The notes: generated by a model from the sequence alone, not told the origin. Numbered from the stretch's first letter, positions 19,635 to 28,665 are shown. The stretch: 64,000 nt of DNA from Pseudomonas pohangensis (GCF_900105995.1 NZ_LT629785.1:1736001-1800000); one strand, 5' to 3'. Numbers and translations: made by a program.

Positions 19635-19653
19635 CGTTCACTTGATGTGAACG
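19635..19653. other. Short hairpin after the ars unit
   Basis: Inverted repeat CGTTCAC/GTGAACG with a 5-nt centre, directly downstream of the thioredoxin-like gene. There is no T run, so it is only a weak terminator candidate. Confidence 0.35.
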
Positions 19654-19670
19654 CTGCCGATCACGCCTGC

Positions 19671-19717
19671 CCGCTTCTGGCTCGTTTCAGCCCCTTGCCA
19701 GGGGCGGCAGCCGACCC
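19671..19717 (+). repeat. Dispersed repeat, copy A
   Basis: About 47 bp, with a core TTTCAGCCCCTTGCCAG (19685-19701) that is identical to copy B near 29337 and 15/17 identical to copy C near 39928. It lies between the arsenic locus and the AT-richer catabolic module. Confidence 0.7.
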
Positions 19718-19820
19718 TTAGCTCCCGTTGACGCCGGCAGTTCGCAGCCAAAGCGGAGGGGGCTGTCCCCGGCTGAGTTGGCCACCCTCTGAGGTTTGGA
19801 GGTCTCCAGAAAAGCCGGGG

Positions 19821-20552
19821 CTACTCACCAAACTGATTTGGCTGGCTATCTAAGCTGTAACCCAGCTTTTCACAGCCGCGCCCAAAATCCTGCACGTGTT
19901 TGCGTGCCCACTCTTCGGCAGCTACAGGATCTTTTTGCTTAATTGCGGCCACAATATTTTCGTGTGCTTTTAACATGCGCAGATTGGCATCCTCTAAATT
20001 TGCCAACAACGTGCTCTCGGCGGGGTAAAACAACTCACTCATGCCAAGGCGGCTCCATTGCAGAACCCGGTTATTAGAGGCTTCGGCTAGCAGGCTGTGA
20101 AACTCATGGTCCAAGGTTTCAAGCCGCTTGTAGTCGTCCAGAGCCGCATGCATTTGCGCTAGATTTTCCTCCAGTCGCTCCACCAGTTCAGTCGTCACCC
20201 GTTGTGCCGCCAGGCCTGCCAGAATAGGCTCAAGTATCAGGATTGACTCATACACCTGCCCCAAAGTGACCTGATCAATCAGCATGGATGTTGAAATACG
20301 GCGGGAAAACTTCTCGTATTTAGGCGCGGTCACCTCCAGCTTTTTCTTGCCTGGAGCGCGGCCAACCAGATCATTTTCCTCCAGCAGCCGCAGCGCCTCA
20401 CGTACCGAGGAGCGGTTAACGCCGTAGCTTTCTGCCAGCTCGGTTTCCGAGGCCAGCGTATCTCCAACCTGTAACTGGCCGCTCACTATCTGTGATTCCA
20501 GCTGGTTGTAAATCTGACGGTATAGCGGTTCACGCTGTAGTGATTGAGCCAT
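19821..20552 (-). CDS. GntR/FadR-family transcriptional regulator
   Basis: 243 residues: an N-terminal winged helix (about residues 8-75, with the ETELAESYGVNRSSVREAL motif) and a C-terminal all-helical FCD ligand domain with the His/Asp pattern (DHEFHSLL, and KAHENIVAAI further on). FCD regulators respond to small organic acids or acyl-CoA. It is divergent from the acyl-CoA dehydrogenase operon, and a 17-bp palindrome lies between them, so it is the probable local repressor. Base composition is lower in GC than the ars genes next door. Confidence 0.92.
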   Translation of the reverse strand: MAQSLQREPLYRQIYNQLESQIVSGQLQVGDTLASETELAESYGVNRSSVREALRLLEENDLVGRAPGKKKLEVTAPKYEKFSRRISTSMLIDQVTLGQVYESILILEPILAGLAAQRVTTELVERLEENLAQMHAALDDYKRLETLDHEFHSLLAEASNNRVLQWSRLGMSELFYPAESTLLANLEDANLRMLKAHENIVAAIKQKDPVAAEEWARKHVQDFGRGCEKLGYSLDSQPNQFGE

Positions 20553-20670
20553 AGCTCCTCGGTTTTCCTGAACTTGTATGCAATTTACCTGCTGTGGGTA
20601 TCAATTTCGTACCCGAGCCAAGGATGCCTAGCCTATTGACCCACCTTGGTTATGTCTATAGATTAACAAC

Positions 20671-20687
20671 TGTCGGACAGTCCGACA
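20671..20687. promoter_or_regulatory. Palindromic operator of the GntR/FadR regulator
   Basis: TGTCGGACAGTCCGACA is a perfect palindrome (8-bp arms, 1-bp centre) in the 179-bp divergent gap, 45 bp upstream of the first dehydrogenase gene. GT-N-AC type half sites are typical of FadR-subfamily GntR regulators. A further identical 10-bp half site follows at 25040-25049. Confidence 0.75.
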
Positions 20688-20731
20688 ATAATCTATCACT
20701 ATCAGGCGCTTGAAGGGTTGAGAGGCAGACT

Positions 20732-21967
20732 ATGAATTTTGAGCATACGGACAAGGTAAAGGGGCTGATGGCTCGCATTGAAGCCTTTATGCAGGAACAT
20801 ATTTATCCTATTGAAGCGGCTTACGAAGAGTTTGTTACCGACCCGGCCAATCTGTGGGTTGTCCCGCCTGTCATGGAAGAGCTCAAAGCCAAGGCGAAAG
20901 CTGCAGGCCTGTGGAACTTCTTCCTGCCTGAAGAGTATGGGGAATTCAGCCCGGGTTTGACTAACCTGGAGTACGCCCCTCTGGCAGAACTGATGGGCCG
21001 CGTGGACTTTGCCAGTGAAGTGTTCAACTGTAGCGCACCAGACACCGGCAACATGGAAGTCTTGGCTCGCTACGGCACCCCTGCCCAGCAAGAACGCTGG
21101 TTGCGTCCATTGCTGGACGGCAAAATTCGCTCTGCCTACCTGATGACCGAGCCACAAAAAGCCTGTTCCGATGCCACCAATGTTGAGTGCTCCATTGTTC
21201 GTGATGGCGATGAGTACGTGATTAACGGTCGCAAGTGGTGGGCTTCGAGTGTTTATGACCCTCGCTGTGAACTGCTGTTGGTCATGGGTAAAACCGATTT
21301 TGATGCACCCAAGTACACACAACAATCGACCATTATCGTGCCCAAAGACACCCCGGGGATTACCTTGGTTCGTCCATTAAAAGTGATGAATCACTATCAC
21401 TCGCCGCATGGCCACGGTGAGGTGCTGCTGGAAAATGTACGTGTACCGGTAGAGAACATCATTCTGGGTGAAGGTCGTGGTTTTGAAATTGCCCAAGGCC
21501 GCCTTGGCCCAGGCCGCATTCACCACTGCATGCGTCAAATCGGTGCTGCCCAGCGCAGCCTGGATCTGATGTGTCACCGCATCGAAGAACGTGCACCCTT
21601 TGGCAAAAAATTGTCTGCTCAAGGCAGTATCCGTCAAGACGTTGCCAAGTCTCGCTGTGAGATTGAACAGGCTCGCCTGCTGACGCTGGCCGCAGCCGAC
21701 AAGCTGGACAAAGTGGGCAACAAGGCAGCGAAAGACTTTATCGCCATGATTAAGATCGTTGCACCGCAAATGTGTCAGAACGTGGCGGACCGCGCCATGC
21801 AGGCGCACGGTGGCATGGGCATTTGTCAGGACACCCCAATTGCCAACATCTTCGCCCACGCCCGCATGATTCGTTTTACCGACGGTCCTTGTGAAGTCCA
21901 TATGTCTCAGCTGGCTAAACAAACCATTGCTGAAACAGTAGGTAACAAACCATTCCTGAAACAGTAG
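20732..21967 (+). CDS. Acyl-CoA dehydrogenase, ACAD10/11 (LvaC-like) subfamily
   Basis: 411 residues, full-length acyl-CoA dehydrogenase. The C-terminal sequence RFTDGPCEVHMSQLAK corresponds to the DGPxEVH signature of the ACAD10/11 branch, where classical members have the flavin-site Glu in a different context. AYLMTEPQ and NGRKWWASS are the FAD and substrate-loop motifs. In bacteria this branch (LvaC of levulinate catabolism) works with an APH-like kinase to convert 4-hydroxyacyl-CoA to 3-hydroxyacyl-CoA through a phosphorylated intermediate. Such a kinase is encoded three genes downstream. First gene of the operon, behind the GntR operator. Confidence 0.9.
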   Translation: MNFEHTDKVKGLMARIEAFMQEHIYPIEAAYEEFVTDPANLWVVPPVMEELKAKAKAAGLWNFFLPEEYGEFSPGLTNLEYAPLAELMGRVDFASEVFNCSAPDTGNMEVLARYGTPAQQERWLRPLLDGKIRSAYLMTEPQKACSDATNVECSIVRDGDEYVINGRKWWASSVYDPRCELLLVMGKTDFDAPKYTQQSTIIVPKDTPGITLVRPLKVMNHYHSPHGHGEVLLENVRVPVENIILGEGRGFEIAQGRLGPGRIHHCMRQIGAAQRSLDLMCHRIEERAPFGKKLSAQGSIRQDVAKSRCEIEQARLLTLAAADKLDKVGNKAAKDFIAMIKIVAPQMCQNVADRAMQAHGGMGICQDTPIANIFAHARMIRFTDGPCEVHMSQLAKQTIAETVGNKPFLKQ

Positions 21968-22011
21968 GTAAAAAATAGGCCGTTCAGGCAGCGGACAACG
22001 GAGATTAAGTT

Positions 22012-23076
22012 GTGAAAGCACTCGTCTTTCATGGTCCCAAAGACCTGCGTTACGAATCCTTTGCTGACCCTAAAATATCTCAGGATCGCAGCCTGATTAT
22101 TCAGGTGCAGAAGTGCAGCATCTGTGGTTCCGATTTACATATGTATCACGGTGACCGCATTGCATTGTTTGATTACAGCAAGCCCATGGCTCACTTTTGC
22201 ACCGGGCACGAAACCATTGGTGAAGTGGTTGAGGTGGGTAAGGCCGTCACTACCCACAAAGTCGGCGACCGTATTCTGGTTGCCGGTGGTTCAGGTTGTG
22301 GTCTGTGCAAGCGCTGTCTGAAAGGTGAAATCAACCTTTGCGAAGGTAACACTCGAGGTCAACCCAGCACAGCCTATGGCATTTCACCTGGGCTGAACGG
22401 TGGCCACGCGCAGTACATGGAAGTACCTTTTGCCGACACAGGTGCAGCAAAAATTCCTGACGGTGTCACCGACGAACAAGCCATTCTGTTAACCGATGCA
22501 CTGGCTACAGGCTATTACGGTGTGAAAATGGCCAATGTAAAACCCGGTGACAGCGTCGCGGTAATTGGCCAGGGCCCTGTGGGTTTAATGGCCGCTGAAG
22601 CGGCTTTGGCAGTAGGCGCAGCTCGTGTTTACTGTATCGACATGCAGGCAAGTCGCCTCAAGCTGGCGGCCAAATTTGGTGGTATTCCTCTCACACCGGA
22701 TCAAGCCCGCGAGCGCATCATGCACGACACCAACGGTATCGGTGTTGATGCGGTGATTGAGGCTGTCGGAGTTGGCCCCACACTCAAGCAAGCCGCCATG
22801 ATGCTGCGCTTTGGTGGCTCCATGTCCATTCTCGGTATTTTGCAAAAAGGTACCGAGCTGCCCTTGCAAATAATGCAGGCCAAATCTCTGCGTGTACACG
22901 CGGGCATTGCCGGTATTGCCAATTTGTGGGAAGAGCTAATCCCCTTGGTTCAGGGCGGCCGTATTAAAGGCGAAGGCATATTTACCCACCACCTCTCCCT
23001 GTCCGAAGGTGCAGAAGCCTTCCGCTTATTTGATGCCCGTGAAGATGGCGTGATCAAAACGCTGATCACGCCCTAA
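22012..23076 (+). CDS. Zinc-dependent alcohol dehydrogenase (MDR family)
   Basis: 354 residues, GTG start with GGAG upstream. Catalytic zinc ligands are in CSICGSDLHMYHG and the GHE motif, the four structural-zinc cysteines in GSGCGLCKRCLKGEINLC, and the nucleotide motif is GQGPVGLMA. This is the idonate/sorbitol/threonine dehydrogenase-like branch of medium-chain dehydrogenases. It probably oxidises a secondary alcohol of the operon's substrate with NAD(P). It lies between the dehydrogenase and SDR genes in the same direction, gaps of 44 and 21 bp. Confidence 0.92.
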   Translation: MKALVFHGPKDLRYESFADPKISQDRSLIIQVQKCSICGSDLHMYHGDRIALFDYSKPMAHFCTGHETIGEVVEVGKAVTTHKVGDRILVAGGSGCGLCKRCLKGEINLCEGNTRGQPSTAYGISPGLNGGHAQYMEVPFADTGAAKIPDGVTDEQAILLTDALATGYYGVKMANVKPGDSVAVIGQGPVGLMAAEAALAVGAARVYCIDMQASRLKLAAKFGGIPLTPDQARERIMHDTNGIGVDAVIEAVGVGPTLKQAAMMLRFGGSMSILGILQKGTELPLQIMQAKSLRVHAGIAGIANLWEELIPLVQGGRIKGEGIFTHHLSLSEGAEAFRLFDAREDGVIKTLITP

Positions 23077-23097
23077 CCGATTTTTTGAGAGCTAATT

Positions 23098-23823
23098 ATG
23101 AATATTAAAAACGTATTAGATTATTCCGGCAAAACGGTCCTGGTATGTGGTGCCTCCGACGGCATTGGTTATGGTGTGGCGAGCATGTACAAAGCGTTGG
23201 GCGCGACCGTACATATCACCGGTACCCGTACTGCTGATGCCTACGACAATGATTTTACCGGCATGGAATTCCACAGCCTTAATCTGCAAAGCGCCGACGA
23301 CATATCTGCCTTTGCGAAAAAGTTCGATCATCTGGATGCACTGGTTAACTGTATAGGTACTGTGCTGTGGGGCAAGAAAGAGTTCGAACGTGAAGGTTTC
23401 GAATTCATTATTAACATTAACCTGACCGGCGCCATGCAGTTGTGCACTGAATTCTTCCCGCTTCTGGAAGCCAGTGGCGGCAGCATGGTCAACCTGGATT
23501 CGGTGGTGTCCATTCGCCCTGCCCCCGCTAATCCTGCCTACAGCGCCAGTAAAGCCGGCTTGGTCCAGTTGACCAAATCCCTGGCCATGAAATGGGGTCG
23601 TAAAGGCGTACGTATTAACACTGTCGCCCCGGGTATGGTGCCCACCAAACTGACCACCAACCAATCCGGCCCAGAGGCTGAGAAGGAATGGATTAAGCAA
23701 ATTCCATTAAGCCGTGTTGGTAAGCCTGAAGACATCGGTGGAGCTGTAGTATTCCTGACCTCACCACTGGCTGCCTACATAACCGGCCAGCAAATTGTTG
23801 TCGATGGCGGCATGACTCTGTAG
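23098..23823 (+). CDS. SDR family oxidoreductase
   Basis: 241 residues, classical SDR: CGASDGIGYG nucleotide motif, NCIG in place of the usual NNAG, catalytic YSASK, and the C-terminal GQQIVVDGG found in FabG-type proteins. By analogy with LvaD in the levulinate pathway it could interconvert 4-oxo- and 4-hydroxyacyl-CoA; other ketone/alcohol substrates are equally possible. Thirteen bp separate it from the kinase gene. Confidence 0.92.
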   Translation: MNIKNVLDYSGKTVLVCGASDGIGYGVASMYKALGATVHITGTRTADAYDNDFTGMEFHSLNLQSADDISAFAKKFDHLDALVNCIGTVLWGKKEFEREGFEFIININLTGAMQLCTEFFPLLEASGGSMVNLDSVVSIRPAPANPAYSASKAGLVQLTKSLAMKWGRKGVRINTVAPGMVPTKLTTNQSGPEAEKEWIKQIPLSRVGKPEDIGGAVVFLTSPLAAYITGQQIVVDGGMTL

Positions 23824-23836
23824 GCAGGTATTCGGC

Positions 23837-24898
23837 ATGATGAATCAAGAACAATGGCAAGCGGTCGCCAACTATGTGGGAGGTCTGGGTCATACGCTCG
23901 ACCTTTCCTTTAAACCGAAGAAACTTTCTGGTGGTGCCGCCAACTTTAACTACGTGGTGAAGTTAAACGGCAAAAAAGCCGTACTGCGTCGCCCACCGGA
24001 TGGCCCGCTGCCTCCGGGTGCAAACGATGTCGCCCGTGAATACCGTGTACTTTCAAGTTTGAAAGAGCATTACCCACCAGCACCGATAGGTTTGGTATTT
24101 TGTGATGACGAGTCTGTTATCGGCGTGCCCTTTTGTATCAGCGAATTCCGTGAAGGTATTTGCATCGGGCGCGACTTGCCGGAGTCACTCGTTAACCGCC
24201 CGCAAATCGGTGACACTCTGAGCCAATTGCTTGTCGAGTCTCTAGTCAAATTGCACAAGGTTGACTTGCAAGCGACCGGCTTGTCGTCTTTGGGGAGTGT
24301 TGACGGGTTCCTCGAGCGTCAAATCAGTGGCTGGTACAAACGCGGTTCTCGTGTTCTCAACGAACAGCAACTGGAAAAGCTAGGCACTATTCGCGACTGG
24401 CTGCAGGATAACTTGCCGGAAAAACGTTTGGGCGCTTTGGTCCACAACGATTTTAAACTGGACAATATGCTGCTTGACGAGGAGTCACTGACGGTCAACG
24501 GCGTTGTTGACTGGGATATGTGTACTGTCGGTGATCCTATTTATGAGCTGACCATCTTGTTAGCTTACTGGGGCGAGCCAAACGATAAGCCTGCCTACGA
24601 ATTCCAGTGCCGTATGCCAAAAGAAGCCGAAGGCTGGTGGCCACGAAGCAAAGTTATTGAGGAATATTTCAGGCTCTCCGGCTTTGATAAGCAAGCACTG
24701 GATTTCTACTGGTGGCTAACCCAATACCGCAATATTGTGGTTTATGCGCAGCTTAATGCGTTATTTACCCGCACAGGGGAATTTCCGGCGGCACTTACTC
24801 AAGAAGAATGTGAGTTGATGCCTGGGCGGGTTGATCAGTTATTGGAAACAGTCACTGCGGCCCTTGGGTCTCCAGATTTTCGCTATCTCTCGCGCTAG
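23837..24898 (+). CDS. APH-like phosphotransferase, ACAD10/LvaA type
   Basis: 353 residues, aminoglycoside-phosphotransferase/choline-kinase fold. Catalytic loop HNDFKLDN (His203, Asp205, Asn210) and metal-binding DWD (Asp225) are intact, and the N-terminal SGGAANFNY is the nucleotide loop of the ACAD10/LvaA group. The eukaryotic ACAD10/11 proteins fuse this domain to an acyl-CoA dehydrogenase; bacterial LvaA phosphorylates 4-hydroxyacyl-CoA. Here kinase and dehydrogenase are separate genes of one operon. Antibiotic resistance is unlikely given the context. Confidence 0.88.
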   Translation: MMNQEQWQAVANYVGGLGHTLDLSFKPKKLSGGAANFNYVVKLNGKKAVLRRPPDGPLPPGANDVAREYRVLSSLKEHYPPAPIGLVFCDDESVIGVPFCISEFREGICIGRDLPESLVNRPQIGDTLSQLLVESLVKLHKVDLQATGLSSLGSVDGFLERQISGWYKRGSRVLNEQQLEKLGTIRDWLQDNLPEKRLGALVHNDFKLDNMLLDEESLTVNGVVDWDMCTVGDPIYELTILLAYWGEPNDKPAYEFQCRMPKEAEGWWPRSKVIEEYFRLSGFDKQALDFYWWLTQYRNIVVYAQLNALFTRTGEFPAALTQEECELMPGRVDQLLETVTAALGSPDFRYLSR

Positions 24899-25039
24899 TG
24901 AATGACGATATGCAACCAGCACCAACGCCAGGATTTAGCGCACTGAATGCTCTGTGCCCACTGCGCCGTCCTCAGCAGGTGACGACAGCTTGTAATTGAT
25001 GATATCTAAAAAATTACGCACGAGTTAGAAAACCGTGTA

Positions 25040-25049
25040 CCGACAATAA
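25040..25049. promoter_or_regulatory. Half site of the GntR/FadR operator
   Basis: CCGACAATAA is identical to 20682-20691, the right half and flank of the palindromic operator. It lies 26 bp upstream of the acyl-CoA dehydrogenase pair in a 176-bp gap, suggesting a second, weaker control point. Confidence 0.4.
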
Positions 25050-25074
25050 CGTTAAACCGCCGGAGCCGCGCCTT

Positions 25075-26253
25075 ATGAACATTAACTTTTCAGCCGAAGA
25101 CCTCGCCTTCCGCGAACAAGCCAGAGTTTTTTTTCAGAGCCATTTCACAGCCGAGCTTGCTGCAAGAATAGCTTCTCCCAAGACCTTTAAAAGCGCCATG
25201 ATCGAGTGGCAGAAAATACTCGCGAAAAAAGGTTGGATTGCTCCCGACTGGCCCGTTGAATACGGTGGCACCGGGTGGAGTATTACCGAGAATTACTTGT
25301 ACGAACGCGAGCGCTCAGCAGCAGGTGCGCCAGACGTTGTGCCTTTTGGCTTAAAAATGGTTGCGCAGGTGATCATTGCTTATGGCACCGAGGCTCAAAA
25401 GCAACAGTTCTTGCCGCGCATTTTTAACAGCGATGATTGGTGGTGTCAGGGTTATTCAGAACCCGGTGCCGGCTCCGACCTGGCCGCACTAAAAACCCGT
25501 GCAGAACAAGACGGTGATAACTACATCGTTAATGGTGCCAAAATATGGACCACCTACGCCCAATATGCTGACTGGATATTTTGTCTAGTGCGCACGGATC
25601 CGGAAAGTGCCAAACAACGTGGCATTAGCTTTCTGCTCATCGATATGAAGACCCCCGGTATAACCGTCAATAAAATTGACTCTATAGATAACAAGCACAC
25701 GTTAAACGAGGTGGTATTCGACAACGTCAAAGTGCCTGTCGCCAACCGCATCGGCGAAGAAAACCAAGGCTGGACCTATGCCAAAGTTTTACTCGCCCAT
25801 GAGCGTACCGCCATCGCAGAAGTGTCTAAATCAGCGCATTGTTTAAGCGCGCTTAAAAGTATTGCCAGACAAGAAATCAGTGGCGGTAAACCACTACTCG
25901 AAGACCCTATGATCCAGCAGCGTTTTGCAGATATAGAAATAGAACTAATGGCGCTGGAGTTTACCGAGCTACGAGTGCTATCCAGTTTCTCAGAGGGCAA
26001 AGGGCCAGGGCCAGAGTCTTCGCTACTTAAAATCAAAGGCACTGAAATACAGCAGGCCATTCAGCAGTTGCGGCTGGACCTTGCCGGTTACTACGGCGGT
26101 GTATTGAAAGGAGATCTAAGCAATTCCCAGATAGGCCACGAATTCGGTGACCAGGCGAGAATAGATTTCATGTACGGCCGAGCCGCCACAATCTACGGTG
26201 GCTCTAACGAAGTTCAGAAAAACATTACCGCCAAAGTAGTACTGGGCCTATAA
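25075..26253 (+). CDS. Acyl-CoA dehydrogenase, large subunit-like
   Basis: 392 residues. The N-terminal helical domain, the WCQGYSEPGAGSDLA flavin/substrate loop and C-terminal YGRAATIYGGSNEVQKNI are all present. Together with the next gene it resembles the paired subunits of heteromeric acyl-CoA dehydrogenases used for branched or ring-derived side chains (for example the ChsE1/ChsE2-type enzymes of steroid degraders). It starts a second transcription block 176 bp after the kinase gene and is followed by its partner after 12 bp. Confidence 0.9.
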   Translation: MNINFSAEDLAFREQARVFFQSHFTAELAARIASPKTFKSAMIEWQKILAKKGWIAPDWPVEYGGTGWSITENYLYERERSAAGAPDVVPFGLKMVAQVIIAYGTEAQKQQFLPRIFNSDDWWCQGYSEPGAGSDLAALKTRAEQDGDNYIVNGAKIWTTYAQYADWIFCLVRTDPESAKQRGISFLLIDMKTPGITVNKIDSIDNKHTLNEVVFDNVKVPVANRIGEENQGWTYAKVLLAHERTAIAEVSKSAHCLSALKSIARQEISGGKPLLEDPMIQQRFADIEIELMALEFTELRVLSSFSEGKGPGPESSLLKIKGTEIQQAIQQLRLDLAGYYGGVLKGDLSNSQIGHEFGDQARIDFMYGRAATIYGGSNEVQKNITAKVVLGL

Positions 26254-26265
26254 GGACAAAACGAC

Positions 26266-27402
26266 ATGAATTTTAATCTATCTGAAGAACAGGCCATGAT
26301 CAAAGACAGCATCGCGCGCTTTGTGGCCGACAATTACAACTTCGAAAAACGCCGTAAAAATGTCGCTATGGAGCAGGGCTTTAACCCGGCTTACTGGCAA
26401 ACCTTTGCCGAGTTAGGCTGGTTGTCCATCCCATTCCCCGAGTCATTAGGTGGCTTTGGTGGTGGCGCTGTCGACACAATGGTAATTATGGAGGAGCTGG
26501 GCAAGGGCCTTGTCGCTGAACCCTACATCGCCACCGTTCTATTATTTGGTGGCCTGTTAGCCCAAAGTGGTGAAGGCGAGCTGCAACAAAAATTAATTTC
26601 CCAAATTATTGATGGCAGCCTCCAGGGCGGCTTTGCCTATCTGGAGCGCCAGAGCCGCTTTGAACTGAGTGATATAAAAACCAGCGCAAGCGCCCAAGGT
26701 GATCACTACTGCCTTAACGGCGAGAAAACTGTCGTATTTAACGGCCCTGTTGCAGACCAATTAATCGTTTCAGTTCGCACCAGCGGAGAACAATGTGACG
26801 AAAAAGGCATCAGCCTGTTTTTAATTGATCCGGCTGCAGAGGGTGTCAGCCTGACTGATTACCGCTTAATGGACGGACAACGTGTCGCCAATATTTCATT
26901 AGTTAATGTTTTAGTTAGCAAAGAGCATTTGATCGGTGAACTCGATCAGGGCTATAGCCTGATCGAAGCAGTCGTCAGCAAGACGATGCTTGCGATTAGC
27001 GCTGAAGCCCTGGGTATTATGCAGAAGCTAACAAGTACGACGGTTGAGTACAGTAAAACCCGCGAACAGTTCGGTACCGCAATTGGTCGCTTCCAGGTCC
27101 TGCAGCATCGTATGGTGGATATGTTTATCGCCACCGAACAAGTCCGCTCGCTATTGTATCGCGCCGTATGCTCGGCCGACGCAAACAATGACGATGCCGA
27201 AAAAGACCTGCGCGCGCTGAAAGTTTTAGTCGGCCGATCTGGCAAGTTGATCGGCGGCGAAGCTATTCAGATCCACGGCGGAATGGGGATGACTGACGAG
27301 CTAGATGTTGGCCACTACGTCAAACGGCTGATGATGATTAACACCACCTTTGGCGACGCCGATTACAACCAGCAAAAGTTTTCGGCGTTAGCAAATAGCT
27401 AA
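26266..27402 (+). CDS. Acyl-CoA dehydrogenase, partner subunit
   Basis: 378 residues, acyl-CoA dehydrogenase fold. The middle domain lacks the usual flavin-loop consensus (it reads FAYLERQSRF), whereas the C-terminal QIHGGMGMTDE stretch is well kept. Such asymmetry between two adjacent genes is typical of heteromeric enzymes sharing one FAD site per dimer. Twelve bp after the previous gene and in the same AT-richer composition. Confidence 0.88.
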   Translation: MNFNLSEEQAMIKDSIARFVADNYNFEKRRKNVAMEQGFNPAYWQTFAELGWLSIPFPESLGGFGGGAVDTMVIMEELGKGLVAEPYIATVLLFGGLLAQSGEGELQQKLISQIIDGSLQGGFAYLERQSRFELSDIKTSASAQGDHYCLNGEKTVVFNGPVADQLIVSVRTSGEQCDEKGISLFLIDPAAEGVSLTDYRLMDGQRVANISLVNVLVSKEHLIGELDQGYSLIEAVVSKTMLAISAEALGIMQKLTSTTVEYSKTREQFGTAIGRFQVLQHRMVDMFIATEQVRSLLYRAVCSADANNDDAEKDLRALKVLVGRSGKLIGGEAIQIHGGMGMTDELDVGHYVKRLMMINTTFGDADYNQQKFSALANS

Positions 27403-27510
27403 TCCAGCCCAATATGCCAGGCCGGGCGCCGGATGGAATGAAGTCCCGCCCGCTTGAGGCTAATAGGAAACCGTTGGGTGTTGGACCCAAGCCAAAAGAG
27501 AGAATTCAAA

Positions 27511-28533
27511 ATGCGTAGATGGATAGTCAAATCGTTTGGTGAGCCGAAAGATGTTTGGACGCTCCAGGACAATGCTGCAAGTCTTGAGCCCGGCCCTGGT
27601 CAAGTCAAAGTCAAAGTCGAAGCCTGCGGCTTAGGCTTACCTGATGTCTTGATGTGCCGCGACAATTACCCAATGACGCCACCACTTCCGTTTACGCCTT
27701 CTCAAGAGGCAGCGGGCGAGATCATCGCTACCGGTGAAGGTGTCGACGAAGCGCTGATTGGTACCCGCGTTGTTGGTCCGACTCTTTTTCTGGAACAGGC
27801 TGGCGGTTTGGCCGATGAATGCTTGATGGCGGTACCCGGCCTCGATGACGGCGTTTCATCTGGTCTATTGCTGATCCCCGATGAAATGACCGGGATTGAG
27901 GCAGCTGGTCTTTATATACCCTATCAAACGGCATGGGTCGCACTCGTCCGGCGCGCGAAAATCACGAAATACGATGTCGTGCTGGTACTTGGTGCATCCG
28001 GCAGCTCGGGTAATGCAGCGGTTCAATTGGCTAAAGCCAGGGGCGCTCGCGTTATCGCTGTCGCCGGTGGGCCGGAAAAAGCCGCTTTCTGCAAAAGTAT
28101 CGGCGCGGATGAAGTCATCGACAGAAAGCAGCAAGACATTACCGAGGCTGCGCTGCAACTTACCGATGGCAAAGGCGTGTCAATTGTCTTTGATCCCGTT
28201 GGAGGCAAAGCCGCACGCGCTGCTTTTGAGGCGACCGCCTTCGAAGGACGATTTATTTTCATCGGTTATGCGAGCGGTGAGTGGCCGAGCATTGCTCCAC
28301 AAGAAGCCGTGATGAGAAACATTTCATTAGTGGGCGCAATGCCAATGGGATTTTCCGCAAATGATGTGCTCGCTATCCATCAAAATTTGGTCAAGCACTG
28401 GCAGGAAGGCGCAATTGATGTCTCGAACAACCAGGTCTTTGATTTCGCTGATGCACCAACAGCGGCAACGCATATCGCGGATGGAAAAGTTGAAGGCAAA
28501 GTCATTGTCCAGATAAACGTGAAGCAATCGTAG
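27511..28533 (+). CDS. NADPH:quinone oxidoreductase / MDR-family reductase (zinc-free)
   Basis: 340 residues; MDR fold without the zinc ligands. Nucleotide motif LVLGASGSSGNAAVQLAKARGARVIAV-type region (residues about 155-180), and the DPVGG motif after it. The ATG at 27511 is taken rather than an upstream non-ATG start, because it begins the conserved MRRWIV segment. Probably an enoyl- or quinone reductase, or an acyl-CoA-linked one, in the same module. The gap of 108 bp to the previous gene has no terminator. Confidence 0.88.
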   Translation: MRRWIVKSFGEPKDVWTLQDNAASLEPGPGQVKVKVEACGLGLPDVLMCRDNYPMTPPLPFTPSQEAAGEIIATGEGVDEALIGTRVVGPTLFLEQAGGLADECLMAVPGLDDGVSSGLLLIPDEMTGIEAAGLYIPYQTAWVALVRRAKITKYDVVLVLGASGSSGNAAVQLAKARGARVIAVAGGPEKAAFCKSIGADEVIDRKQQDITEAALQLTDGKGVSIVFDPVGGKAARAAFEATAFEGRFIFIGYASGEWPSIAPQEAVMRNISLVGAMPMGFSANDVLAIHQNLVKHWQEGAIDVSNNQVFDFADAPTAATHIADGKVEGKVIVQINVKQS

Positions 28534-28665
28534 GGCAACCTCGGAAAGGTTTCTGCATGAAGCTCTGAAACCGCCTGGAATGAAGCCCGGCATCTAGCAT
28601 AAGTGACAGTCGGTCAGTGCAAAGTCTTACTGTCGAATCCCGATAAATGGAGCCCAGAGATACCC

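Noticed and set aside
27435..28590. Shared GGAATGAAG-type motif before the quinone reductase and the GST
   Set aside because: The common part is only 9-12 bp and without symmetry, so it could be chance.
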